DNA of 20,640 bases from an uncultured Ruminococcus sp. (GTDB lineage: Bacteria > Bacillota > Clostridia > Oscillospirales > Ruminococcaceae). Below are positions 1 through 7,780 of the stretch, piece after piece. The notes beneath the pieces were generated by a model. It was not told the origin of the DNA. It saw only the letters and a list, made by a program, of their open reading frames with translations, and did not search any database. The stretch's first letter is position 1. Every line of letters begins with the position of its first letter. Both the position numbers and the translations under genes were made by a program. The stretch covers positions 1 through 20,640 of the forward strand of contig CACZQG010000156.1 of assembly GCA_902783235.1 (NCBI GenBank), read 5' to 3'.

Positions 1-15
1 GGAGTGCATTTATCC

Positions 16-456
16 ATGAAAAAGTTTGCATTTTCTCTTCAAAAGATGTATGATTATAAAAAGCAGATATTAGAATCAGAGAAAAATCAGCTTATGGCTC
101 TTCGCCGTGAAAAGATAGAAATGGAAAACAGGATAGAACAGCTTTCACAACTGATGGATGAGATCAGACTCAAATCCCAGGATGAGGTTATGAAGGGGAC
201 TACTGCTTCCAGGCTTATGTTTTACAGTATGCAGATGGACGGCATAAAGAGAGAGCAGACACAGATCACTTATCAGATAGGGCTTATGGATATGAGGATA
301 GAAAAACAGCGGCGTAAGGTGGTGGCTGTGTCACAGGATGTTTCGGGACTGGAAAAGCTCCGTGACGAACAAAGATCTGAATATAACCATTTGGCTGTAA
401 AGGAGAATGAAAACGCCATTGAGGAGTTTTTGTCCTACAAGCTTTCGGCTGAATGA
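16..456 (+). CDS. fliJ: Flagellar export chaperone FliJ
   Basis: FliJ is the soluble coiled-coil stalk of the flagellar export ATPase (FliH-FliI-FliJ); it links the ATPase ring to FlhA and helps recycle export chaperones. The 146-residue product starts with the typical FliJ pattern (Lys-Phe-x-Phe-x-Leu followed by a Tyr and many Lys/Glu) and is almost wholly charged alpha-helix with heptad-like Leu/Met/Ile spacing, as expected for a two-helix coiled coil. The ATG at 16 is preferred to the GTG at 4: the GGAG at 1-4 can serve the ATG as a ribosome site but would overlap the GTG. It sits just before fliK, as in many Clostridia; fliI presumably lies upstream of the window. Sequence conservation in FliJ is low, so the call rests on pattern, size and position. 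Confidence 0.85.
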   Translation: MKKFAFSLQKMYDYKKQILESEKNQLMALRREKIEMENRIEQLSQLMDEIRLKSQDEVMKGTTASRLMFYSMQMDGIKREQTQITYQIGLMDMRIEKQRRKVVAVSQDVSGLEKLRDEQRSEYNHLAVKENENAIEEFLSYKLSAE

Positions 457-547
457 TTATATATATATTTGATCATTACGGTAATACTGCGCAAGACTGT
501 CAGGCGGTGTATGTGCGGTGATGCCCTAAAGGAAAGGTGGTGGAAAT

Positions 548-2734
548 ATGGATGCAGGACAGATATCCCAGGGACTCAGGACTGATTATATGCAGCAGAT
601 GGGTGAACAGGGTGTCAACGTAGGTCAGATGATGCAGTCGGGGGTATCATTTCAGGATATACTTGTTATGATAGCAGCGGCAAACCGTGGAATGGCCATC
701 GCTCCAGGAATGGCAGGTGCTGATGCACTGATGCAGGAGGGCGAAGATGGTGCGGCAGATGCACAGTCTTTGCTGGCGCAGATGAAGGACATGGTGCAGG
801 GAGATTCCCTTACACAGTTCATTCAGGGGCAGGCTGTTATGGATAATGCTCAGCTGAAATCTCAGCTTTCCGAGGTGCTGGATTATATGGCAGGCGGTAA
901 GACTGCCGAAGCAGCAGATGTGCCGGAGACAGCAGCAGAGGAAAAGGCAGTGGAAACAGACGCTTTTAATGAAGCGGCAGATGAAATCGTAAAGGTATCA
1001 CCTGAAGCAGATGCAGAAGCTGCACCAAAGTCAGAGCCTGTGCCTGAAAAGGCTGAGAACATACCTGAAAAGGCTGAGGACATACCTGCAAAGGCAGAGA
1101 TGAGCGATGACAAGACTGTGGTATCAAAGACTGAAAATACAGTCAGAACAGATGCGGAGGCAGAAAAGATGCCGGTCAAAAAAGCGGATCCCGCAGTTGA
1201 GACCGATACCAATGCCGGGTCTGATGCGGATAAGACTGTAGTTAAGGGTACTGATAAAGCAGAATTTGATGTTAAAGCAGACAGCAAGGCTCAGGATATC
1301 AAGGCTGACAAGGCAATACCCGGAAGGCTGAACATATCAGAGGGCAAAAGACCTGTTATTCGCTTTGAATCCGGTAAGGTCGAGGCTGATCCCGAAAAGC
1401 AGGAAATATCCGGCGGCATTGAAAAGAATGGCAGCTTTCAGGTCAGGGAGGTCTATACCGAGGAGTGGCTGACAGAAGACGAGGGAATAGTTATCTATAA
1501 CCCGGAGGTCAGACAGCAGCTGGAAAATATCTTCAAGGGAATTGATCCGAAGCTTAAAAGTGCTGAGGGAGTAATACCCAGAAGATTCAATATCTCCGAT
1601 ATGGGTGATATCCCGAGAGTGATCCTGAAAACCGGCAAGCCGGAGCTTAGTGACCTGAATGAGATCACAGAGCCAAAGGCAGATGCTCAGGAGATAAGCA
1701 GCGGACAGAAATTCGTTATTGATCTGCTGGGAAGCATTTCCAAAAAGGACAGAAGGCTTGATACCTTTGATTTCTCAGAGGATATTATAAAGGCTGATCC
1801 TATGCAGCTGGCAGGGCTTCTTGACTATATCCGTACAGGTGCGGGAATACCCCTGATATCCGATATTGCGGACAGAGAGGTATTCAGGAACATAAACACT
1901 GTTGGAAGTATTTCGGCGGAGAGAATATTCGATCCCGGTGAAATGATCAAAAACGGTGAAATGGAGATAATAAGCTATACTCCGGCAACAGATACCAATG
2001 AGAATGCAGCAGGCAGTCAGCAGCAGGCTGAGAACAGCGAAGGTATGTTCGGCAAGGATACTATGGACTTCGCAAGGCTTATGAAGGGTGTTCGTGAAAG
2101 GGTAAATCCTTTTATAAACAGTCTGAGAGACGACGATGATGACCTTGGTATCAGAATGACCGACAGGCTTACTCCCGAAGATATGCATACTGTTGCAAGA
2201 CGTATGGATATAAGCTTTGACAGGGCACTGGCAGAGCTGGAAATGAACAAAGCGGAATATGGTACTCCCGATGAACAGGTGGCTAAGAGCGTGGCTCAGA
2301 ACCTTCTGAGAGGCAGGAGCGAATTTACCGTTAAGCTCAGACCTGAGGGACTGGGTGAGATACTTGTAAAGCTGGTATCGGATGATGCAGGCAGAACGGT
2401 GCTTTCAATGGTGGCTTCAAGTCAGAGAACAGCTGATCTTCTTAACAGGGATCTGGCAAGTCTGCAAAGTCAGCTCAGCGATCATAACGTTGAGATCGAA
2501 AATAACAGCGTAAAGGTATCCGAAACAGTTATGCCCTCAGACCGTCAGTCAGATGCAGCTTTCAGTCAGTTTGACGAAAGGCGCAGGGACGAGGGTGAAC
2601 AGGCAAACCGTTACAGACAGGTGAGAAAGAAGCTTAATACCGATGATATCAGAGTGGGCAGCACAGATTATGACACGGATATTATGGTTGGCAGAGAGGC
2701 AGTGGATGATTCCGCACTCAATATCACTATCTGA
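548..2734 (+). CDS. fliK: Flagellar hook-length control protein FliK
   Basis: FliK is a secreted molecular ruler: it measures the growing hook and then acts on FlhB to switch export from hook to filament proteins. The protein has 728 residues, longer than most FliK. Residues about 110-265 are a low-complexity Ala/Glu/Asp/Lys/Pro stretch with short Lys-Ala-Glu repeats, fitting an extended ruler. Residues about 575-665 match the conserved C-terminal Flg_hook domain, including the Leu-Arg-Pro-Glu-Gly-Leu-Gly core near 597-603 and the following helix that ends in a Val-Glu-Ile strand. A charged, poorly conserved tail follows. AAGGTGG at 534-540 precedes the ATG at a short spacing. The Ala/Glu-rich segment gives a long open antisense frame that is an artefact. 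It lies between fliJ and flgD. Confidence 0.9.
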   Translation: MDAGQISQGLRTDYMQQMGEQGVNVGQMMQSGVSFQDILVMIAAANRGMAIAPGMAGADALMQEGEDGAADAQSLLAQMKDMVQGDSLTQFIQGQAVMDNAQLKSQLSEVLDYMAGGKTAEAADVPETAAEEKAVETDAFNEAADEIVKVSPEADAEAAPKSEPVPEKAENIPEKAEDIPAKAEMSDDKTVVSKTENTVRTDAEAEKMPVKKADPAVETDTNAGSDADKTVVKGTDKAEFDVKADSKAQDIKADKAIPGRLNISEGKRPVIRFESGKVEADPEKQEISGGIEKNGSFQVREVYTEEWLTEDEGIVIYNPEVRQQLENIFKGIDPKLKSAEGVIPRRFNISDMGDIPRVILKTGKPELSDLNEITEPKADAQEISSGQKFVIDLLGSISKKDRRLDTFDFSEDIIKADPMQLAGLLDYIRTGAGIPLISDIADREVFRNINTVGSISAERIFDPGEMIKNGEMEIISYTPATDTNENAAGSQQQAENSEGMFGKDTMDFARLMKGVRERVNPFINSLRDDDDDLGIRMTDRLTPEDMHTVARRMDISFDRALAELEMNKAEYGTPDEQVAKSVAQNLLRGRSEFTVKLRPEGLGEILVKLVSDDAGRTVLSMVASSQRTADLLNRDLASLQSQLSDHNVEIENNSVKVSETVMPSDRQSDAAFSQFDERRRDEGEQANRYRQVRKKLNTDDIRVGSTDYDTDIMVGREAVDDSALNITI

Positions 2735-2772
2735 CGGAAAACCACAAAACTTAAAGAAAGGAAGGTGCTGAT

Positions 2773-3414
2773 ATGGCAGTAACAGCAACAAGTTCGGACA
2801 GAAATTATCTTGATCTTATCAATGGTACAGCATCTGCTTCCAAGAGCTATAATGCTAAGTTTGATAACAGCGACAAAGATCTTTCGGTCCAGGACTTTTT
2901 CAACATGATGGTAAAGCAGCTTACCAATCAGGACTTTATGAATCCTGTGGATGATACTCAGTATCTGGCACAGATGGCACAGTTCGCTACCATGCAGGAA
3001 ATGATGGATCTGTGTAACTATTCCAAGCAGAATTATGTTATGGATATGCTGGGTAAGGAAGTAACACTTGACTCCCATGAAATAGGCGGTGAGACAAGAC
3101 AGGTTACAGGAAGAGTAGAAAAGATAGGCATTGAGAACAACGAGTATAAGATATATATTGACGGTACACCTTATGACTACACTAAGGTAAAGGCAGTAAA
3201 CGGCAGTCCCGTAGAAAAGACCTCAACAGCTGATGAGAAAACCGCAGCAGAGGCAGTGAGTGCTGCTGATACCCAGAAAGCCGATACTGTAAAGGCGGAA
3301 ACAGACACTGAGGATAAGGCTGATACAGGTATTAGTGAAGCGGATCTTTACGATGCAGTTAGCAGAGCGATCGCTGAGGCTAAGATGCAGGAAGCGGAGG
3401 CACTCGGCTTATAA
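2773..3414 (+). CDS. flgD: Flagellar hook-assembly scaffold FlgD
   Basis: FlgD caps the growing hook so that exported FlgE subunits polymerise; it is later replaced by the hook-filament junction proteins. Residues about 35-80 carry the family signature: an Asp-Phe-Phe-x-Met-Met-x-x-Gln-Leu helix, the Asn-Gln-Asp pair, then Gln-Tyr-Leu-Ala-Gln-Met-Ala-Gln-Phe. Residues about 92-140 look like the small beta (Tudor-like) domain of FlgD, beginning Leu-Gly-Lys-Glu-Val. The Ig-like domain of longer FlgD proteins is not evident. Instead residues 145-213 form an Ala/Asp/Glu/Lys-rich tail like the middle of FliK, ending in a short helix. GGAAGGTG at 2759-2766 is the ribosome site, and the gene follows fliK by 38 nt. 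Confidence 0.92.
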   Translation: MAVTATSSDRNYLDLINGTASASKSYNAKFDNSDKDLSVQDFFNMMVKQLTNQDFMNPVDDTQYLAQMAQFATMQEMMDLCNYSKQNYVMDMLGKEVTLDSHEIGGETRQVTGRVEKIGIENNEYKIYIDGTPYDYTKVKAVNGSPVEKTSTADEKTAAEAVSAADTQKADTVKAETDTEDKADTGISEADLYDAVSRAIAEAKMQEAEALGL

Positions 3415-3481
3415 TGGATCGGAGACTCAAGGCGGCAGGTAATTTTTGCGGCAGATATTTTAAAGAAAGGAGTCCCGTGGT

Positions 3482-3871
3482 ATGAATGCTATCGATATTA
3501 AAAGGATATCCACCCCGATAACTACAGGCATTCCTCATAAAACTCCACAGGAGGTCGCTGATTCGACTTCTGTACGAAGCTTTAAGGATATTCTGCAGGA
3601 ACAGATAGATGATACTTTAGGGGTGAACTTTTCAAAGCACGCAATTAACCGAGTTGTGGAAAGAAACATCGAGTTATCTCACGATGATCTGGAAAGACTC
3701 AATGATGGTATAAAGCTGGCAGAGGAAAAAGGGCTGGATGATACCCTGATACTTCTTGATGATGCAGCTTTTATCGTAAGTGTTAAAAACAACACTGTTA
3801 TAACAACTGTCAATCGTGATGAGATGACAGGAAACGTATTTACAAATATTGACGGAACTGTGGTAATTTAA
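3482..3871 (+). CDS. Small flagellar operon protein (TIGR02530 family)
   Basis: This 129-residue protein matches the conserved 'flagellar operon protein' family found between flgD and flgE in many Firmicutes. Its hallmark is visible in the second half: Phe-Ser-Lys-His-Ala-x-x-Arg near residues 42-50, a Glu-Arg-Asn-Ile segment, then a helix and a beta-rich end containing Val-Lys-Asn-Asn-Thr-Val-Ile-Thr and Asn-Ile-Asp-Gly-Thr. There is no signal peptide or membrane segment. The molecular role is not established; its constant position beside flgD and flgE suggests a part in hook assembly or export. AAAGGAG at 3466-3472 gives a well-spaced ribosome site for the ATG. Confidence 0.88.
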   Translation: MNAIDIKRISTPITTGIPHKTPQEVADSTSVRSFKDILQEQIDDTLGVNFSKHAINRVVERNIELSHDDLERLNDGIKLAEEKGLDDTLILLDDAAFIVSVKNNTVITTVNRDEMTGNVFTNIDGTVVI

Positions 3872-3896
3872 GGCCGGACCTTTTAAAGGAAGCTGC

Positions 3897-3924
3897 GGCG
3901 TACCCGAACGACAGACGGTACGCC
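3897..3924 (+). other. RNA hairpin in flgE leader
   Basis: GGCGTACC (3897-3904) and GGTACGCC (3917-3924) form a perfect 8-bp stem with a 12-nt loop. It lies in the 102-nt gap between the small operon protein and flgE, 35 nt before the flgE ribosome site (AGGAGG, 3960-3965). No T-run follows, so it is not a standard terminator. A stabilising or processing role for the flgE message is inferred. Confidence 0.55.
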
Positions 3925-3973
3925 ATAGATCCACAGTCCTGAAAGACAAAGTTAATTTTAGGAGGACTATGTT

Positions 3974-5596
3974 ATGGTAAGATCATTATATTCAGGCGTT
4001 GCAGGCATGATTTCACATCAGGGAAAAATGGACGTTGTAGGTAACAATATCTCAAACGTTAGTACATATGGCTACAAGCACTCAAGAGCTACATTCAGAG
4101 ATGTTTATTATCAGACATCCAAGTCTGCTTCCGAAGCTACACCTACAAGCGGTGGTGTTAACCCCACACAGATAGGTTACGGCTCAAAGCTGGGAAGCGT
4201 TGACGTTAACCACTCCCAGTCGGTAATGTCCACAACAGGCTATACTCTCGACGTTGCTATCGCAGGTGAGGGATATTTGCAGGTAATGGACGCTGACGGC
4301 AATATCTTCTACACAAAGGCAGGTATGCTGGATATCGACTCTGAGGGCAACGTGGTTGACGTAAACGGTAACTTCGTACTGGGTACTACAGGTAATCCTA
4401 CAGGTAAGAACCCCGGCTCACAGAAGATCAGAGTTAACCTTCCCTATGAGAATGCACAGGCTGCTTCCTCACAGGATACAATAAACGATATCGGATACTC
4501 CATCACAGCTTCAAACGAAAATGAAGCAGGTAACGTGAACATAGTATTTGCATCCAGCAACAAGCTGCCTATCGGTCAGAAGGCTGAGGCGCAGGTAACA
4601 AGCTCATCTATCGTTGTTACACTTAATGCAAATGAAAGATTTGCAAGCATGGATGAGCTTAACGAGGAGATCAACAAGGCTATCACATCCGCAAACAACG
4701 GCGTTGAGCACGCAGGCGGTCAGTTCACTATCAACTGTGATGATTCCTCCAAGTTCGGTGAGAACGGTCTTACAGGACGAGAGATAGTAAATGCTGATTT
4801 CGGTGTTAATTCCGGTACAGTGGAGTATGTTACTGATGAAAATAACCTGGGCAACTACTTCCGTGTTCAGTCTGTAGGAGATCACTTCAGCGGAACCGGT
4901 GAAGATACAAGCATGAGTATTTCATTTAATGCAAATGAAGAAGAACCCCAGAATGAATCACTGACTATAACGATCGGTGAATATACCGGAACAGTAACCG
5001 GCTCACAGCTTGATTCTGCCGGTAAGCTGCTTCTTGTAAGAAACGGAACTGATCCTACAGCAGATACACAGGATTCAATTGTTATCACATATCCCAGCAG
5101 AAAGAGTCTGGTAAATAACAACCTGACAAGCGGAGATGCAACTGTAAGAATGACTCCCAGTGCACCCTCTTCAAATCTGGGTCTTTCACAGGGCAACTTC
5201 CTCCTTTCAGGCGGTACAGAGGGCGGCGAGCAGACAGTTGCTGACCTTACAGGTATCTCTATAAACGATAAGGGCGTTATCACAGCAACACACCCCACCT
5301 TCGGACTTCTGGAGATCGGACGTATAGACCTGGCTACATTTGCTAACCCCGCAGGTCTTTTCCAGGCAGGTAATACATACTTCCAGCAGTCACTCAACTC
5401 CGGTGAGCCTCAGCTGTGTATCGCAGGTACAGACGGCACAGGTGCTATCCTGGGCGGTACTCTGGAAACCTCAAACACAGACCTTTCACAGGAAATGACA
5501 GATATGATAACAACTCAGAGAGGCTTCCAGGCTTGTTCAAGACTTATTACAGTTTCTGATACTATGCTGGAGGAGCTTATCAACCTGAAGAGATAA
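3974..5596 (+). CDS. flgE: Flagellar hook protein FlgE
   Basis: FlgE polymerises outside the cell into the hook, the universal joint between rod and filament. The 540-residue protein begins with the typical rod/hook N-terminus (Ser-Leu-Tyr-Ser-Gly-Val-Ala-Gly-Met, then Asn-Asn-Ile-Ser-Asn-Val at 27-32 and Gly-Tyr-Lys) and ends with the matching C-terminal helix (Leu-Ser-Gln-Glu-Met-Thr-Asp-Met-Ile, then Gln-Arg-Gly-Phe-Gln-Ala). These ends pair as the D0 coiled coil; the middle forms the variable exposed domains. Gly-Glu-Gly-Tyr-Leu-Gln near residues 97-102 is the conserved FlgE/F/G strand. A strong AGGAGG sits 8 nt before the ATG. Codons are clearly richer in C-ending forms (ATC, AAC, TTC, TAC) than in the export genes, fitting an abundant structural protein. 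Hairpins flank the gene on both sides. Confidence 0.95.
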   Translation: MVRSLYSGVAGMISHQGKMDVVGNNISNVSTYGYKHSRATFRDVYYQTSKSASEATPTSGGVNPTQIGYGSKLGSVDVNHSQSVMSTTGYTLDVAIAGEGYLQVMDADGNIFYTKAGMLDIDSEGNVVDVNGNFVLGTTGNPTGKNPGSQKIRVNLPYENAQAASSQDTINDIGYSITASNENEAGNVNIVFASSNKLPIGQKAEAQVTSSSIVVTLNANERFASMDELNEEINKAITSANNGVEHAGGQFTINCDDSSKFGENGLTGREIVNADFGVNSGTVEYVTDENNLGNYFRVQSVGDHFSGTGEDTSMSISFNANEEEPQNESLTITIGEYTGTVTGSQLDSAGKLLLVRNGTDPTADTQDSIVITYPSRKSLVNNNLTSGDATVRMTPSAPSSNLGLSQGNFLLSGGTEGGEQTVADLTGISINDKGVITATHPTFGLLEIGRIDLATFANPAGLFQAGNTYFQQSLNSGEPQLCIAGTDGTGAILGGTLETSNTDLSQEMTDMITTQRGFQACSRLITVSDTMLEELINLKR

Positions 5597-5623
5597 TTTG
5601 TGATCTTGAATTATAAAATCTGA

Positions 5624-5668
5624 TACATTTACTGCGGAATGGGAGTACTGTTCCGCAGTATGAATGTA
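5624..5668 (+). other. Long RNA hairpin between flgE and flbD
   Basis: TACTGCGGAA (5630-5639) pairs perfectly with TTCCGCAGTA (5651-5660) around an 11-nt loop. After a 2-nt bulge (5661-5662) the stem continues as TACATT (5624-5629) with AATGTA (5663-5668), giving 16 base pairs. It starts 27 nt after the flgE stop and ends just before the flbD ribosome site. There is no T-run, so it looks more like a 3'-end block protecting the flgE message, or a brake on flbD translation, than a terminator (inference). Confidence 0.6.
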
Positions 5669-5689
5669 AAGAGATGCGAGGCGTTTAAT

Positions 5690-5878
5690 ATGATAACACT
5701 TACAAAACTCAACGATCAGGAATTTGCACTGAATCACAGGATGATAGAGACAGTAGCAGAAAATCCCGATACGACCATAAAGCTCACTAACGGCAATACG
5801 TATCTTGTAAAGGAACCCATGAGCGAGGTACTTTATCAGATACGCAGGTACGAAAAGGAACTTCGTCAGGGCAAGTGA
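5690..5878 (+). CDS. flbD: Flagellar protein FlbD
   Basis: This is a 62-residue member of the small FlbD family that lies between flgE and motA in Gram-positive and spirochaete flagellar operons. The start Met-Ile-x-Leu-Thr-x-Leu-Asn, the Glu-Phe-x-Leu-Asn segment, a central Thr-x-Ile-Lys-Leu-x-Asn-Gly strand and the helical end are typical; the family role is unresolved. It is not the sigma-54 activator also called FlbD in Caulobacter. The ATG at 5690 is chosen over an upstream in-frame ATG at 5639: it gives the family's usual N-terminus, has GCGAGG (5676-5681) 8 nt upstream, and the longer form would translate through the 5624-5668 hairpin. Confidence 0.85.
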   Translation: MITLTKLNDQEFALNHRMIETVAENPDTTIKLTNGNTYLVKEPMSEVLYQIRRYEKELRQGK

Positions 5879-5911
5879 GTCAATAATTATAATTAGAAAG
5901 GGACGTTTTTT

Positions 5912-6718
5912 ATGGATCTGGTAACCATTATAGGATATGTTTTAGGTTTGGGATTTATCATCCTGTCGATCATGCTGGGCGACGGATTTACCATTATACC
6001 GGCACAGATGTCGCAGTTTATTGATATACCTTCTATCATGATAGTTGTGGGCGGTACTATCTCTGCGCTGCTGATATCATTTCCGGGCAAGGCATTCGGC
6101 AAGATACCGAAGCATTTTGCAATGATGCTCTTCCCCAAAAAATATAACCCTGAAAAATACATCGAGCAGATCGTATTCTTTGCCAAGGAAGCAAGAATCA
6201 ACGGACTTCTCGCCCTTGAGGACAAGCTCAATGCGGTGGAAGATCCATTTCTGAAAAATTCCCTTCTGCTGGTAGTTGACTCGGTAGAACCGGATAAAGT
6301 GCGTACACTTCTCAATAATGAGCTTGATTATATGGATGAGCGTCATAATAACGATGCTTCCTTCTATCTTATGGGTTCTGATCTGGCTCCTGCCTTCGGT
6401 ATGATCGGTACTCTTATCGGTCTTATCAACCTGCTGGCGAACCTGTCAGACTCGGCAAAGCTGGCTTCCTCAATGGCGGTAGCCCTTATCACCACATTCT
6501 ACGGAAGCTTTTTGTCCAACTTCATTTTCAAGCCTATTGCAAGAAAGCTCAAGGAGCGTCATGCTGATGAGTATCTTTGTAAGATGATAGTAGTTGAAGG
6601 CGTTCAGTCAATACAGGACGGCGATAACCCTAACTTTATCCAGGAAAAGCTTGCAAGACTTCTCCCGGCTTCCAAGGCTGCAAAGCTGGCAGAGGCTGCC
6701 GGCGGCGGAGAAAAGTAA
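5912..6718 (+). CDS. motA: Flagellar motor stator protein MotA
   Basis: MotA forms the pentameric ring of the stator channel, which turns ion flow into torque on FliG. The 268-residue protein shows four membrane spans (about 4-24, 36-57, 157-180 and 190-212) and a large cytoplasmic loop between spans 2 and 3 that would hold the charged FliG-contacting residues. Pro160 in Asp-Leu-Ala-Pro-Ala-Phe-Gly and Pro208 in Phe-Lys-Pro-Ile-Ala match the two conserved, functionally important MotA prolines. AAAGGGA lies 8 nt before the ATG. motB follows after an unusually long 133-nt spacer. The coupling ion cannot be decided from this sequence alone. Confidence 0.95.
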   Translation: MDLVTIIGYVLGLGFIILSIMLGDGFTIIPAQMSQFIDIPSIMIVVGGTISALLISFPGKAFGKIPKHFAMMLFPKKYNPEKYIEQIVFFAKEARINGLLALEDKLNAVEDPFLKNSLLLVVDSVEPDKVRTLLNNELDYMDERHNNDASFYLMGSDLAPAFGMIGTLIGLINLLANLSDSAKLASSMAVALITTFYGSFLSNFIFKPIARKLKERHADEYLCKMIVVEGVQSIQDGDNPNFIQEKLARLLPASKAAKLAEAAGGGEK

Positions 6719-6742
6719 TATGCAGGTATATGACGTGCAAAG

Positions 6743-6822
6743 CTGCAAGGCAGTCCTTGTGCAGTGCTGCGCAGGGATAAAGGCGATGTCACCGGGAAAA
6801 GGAGCAGCTATGCTCGCTTTTT
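6743..6822 (+). other. Structured motA-motB spacer with weak terminator-like hairpin
   Basis: The 133-nt spacer after motA holds two possible hairpins. CTGCAAGG (6743-6750) pairs with CCTTGTGCAG (6755-6764) around a CAGT loop, with two bulged bases. GAGCA (6802-6806) pairs with TGCTC (6811-6815) around a 4-nt loop and is followed by GC and five Ts (6818-6822). The second resembles a short, weak intrinsic terminator that would let most polymerases through. No protein-coding gene is supported in the spacer. Confidence 0.35.
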
Positions 6823-6851
6823 GCACAGGGCTTTAGGGGGAGTGAAGAAAA

Positions 6852-7742
6852 TTGGCTAAAAAACAACGCTCGGAGGAAAGCGGCGGTAACTGGATGGATA
6901 CCTATGGTGACCTGGTTACACTTCTGCTGACATTCTTCGTTATGCTTTACAGTATGGCATCTGTTGCGGAGGACAAATGGGCGCAGCTGGTAAAGGCGTT
7001 CAATAACAGATTCGGTCACGATCAGGTGGATCAGATAGTTATTGTAAATGATATGATCTCAGCCGGGGAGGATCCGCTGGAAAATATGGAGTCGGGTCTG
7101 AATGTGGGTCCCGAAAACGTGGAAGGCTCCTCTGCCGAAATGGATAAGCTGTTTATGATGATCTCCGAATACGTTGAGGAGAATAATATGCAGGACAGCA
7201 TTGCTGTTGCTCAGGGTGATGAACAGGATGAAAAGGAGCAGCAGGATGAAAGCAGTACACCCTTGAATAATGTGGGTGACAGCAATAAGAATATATATAT
7301 ACAGTTCAAAAACGATGTGCTCTTCAATCCCGATGAGTCATCCCTTAAAAGCGGAAGCGAGAAGATAGTCGGCTTCCTGGGAGAAACACTCAAAGAGGTG
7401 GATGACCAGATCGCTATGATAATAATTAAGGGTCATACGGCTATTGCACCAAACTCCAAAAAGGACTCACGTTTGCTGTCCTCGGAGAGAGCAGGTACTA
7501 TATCAAACTTCCTGGAAAAGAATTATGATATAGATTCTACCAAGCTGTATCCTATAGGTCTTGGAGAGGATTATCCTATCGCACCCAATGATACTGAGGA
7601 AAACCGTACCAAAAACCGCCGTGTTGAGGTAGTTATAATAGGTAAGAACAGTAATCTTGTAAGAAGCGGTGAGCTTTTGAAGATACTGGGTAAATCCTTC
7701 TCACAGGGTGCAGGTGATATCAAGGACATTGCGTCTGATTAA
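6852..7742 (+). CDS. motB: Flagellar motor stator protein MotB
   Basis: MotB lines the stator ion channel and anchors it to peptidoglycan. After a short cytoplasmic tail, residues 14-36 form the single membrane span with Trp-Met-Asp-Thr-Tyr-Gly-Asp; Asp20 corresponds to the ion-carrying aspartate. A Gln/Glu/Asp-rich linker (about 120-148) leads to the OmpA-like peptidoglycan-binding domain (about 155-272), seen from Val-Leu-Phe-Asn-Pro-Asp, Ile-Lys-Gly-His-Thr, Leu-Ser-x-Glu-Arg-Ala and Asn-Arg-Arg-Val-Glu-Val. The start is a TTG at 6852, with AGGGGGA at 6835-6841 upstream; the product then begins Met-Ala-Lys-Lys. The weak start and the folded spacer upstream would both lower MotB relative to MotA, in line with the known 5:2 stator ratio (inference). 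Confidence 0.95.
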   Translation: MAKKQRSEESGGNWMDTYGDLVTLLLTFFVMLYSMASVAEDKWAQLVKAFNNRFGHDQVDQIVIVNDMISAGEDPLENMESGLNVGPENVEGSSAEMDKLFMMISEYVEENNMQDSIAVAQGDEQDEKEQQDESSTPLNNVGDSNKNIYIQFKNDVLFNPDESSLKSGSEKIVGFLGETLKEVDDQIAMIIIKGHTAIAPNSKKDSRLLSSERAGTISNFLEKNYDIDSTKLYPIGLGEDYPIAPNDTEENRTKNRRVEVVIIGKNSNLVRSGELLKILGKSFSQGAGDIKDIASD

Positions 7743-7780
7743 TGACCCTATAAACTGATGCATACAGGTGAATATGTAAG

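Noticed and set aside
883..1287. 134-residue antisense open frame over fliK
   Set aside because: It is the Ser/Ala-rich mirror of the Ala/Glu/Asp/Lys low-complexity segment of FliK, with no recognisable family or supporting context.
5639..5689. Longer flbD start at 5639
   Set aside because: It would add 17 residues atypical for FlbD and overlap the long hairpin; the start at 5690 has a better ribosome site and the family's usual N-terminus.
6594..6836. 80-residue + strand frame over the motA end and spacer
   Set aside because: Most of it overlaps motA in another frame, it has no good ribosome site, and its composition is not protein-like.
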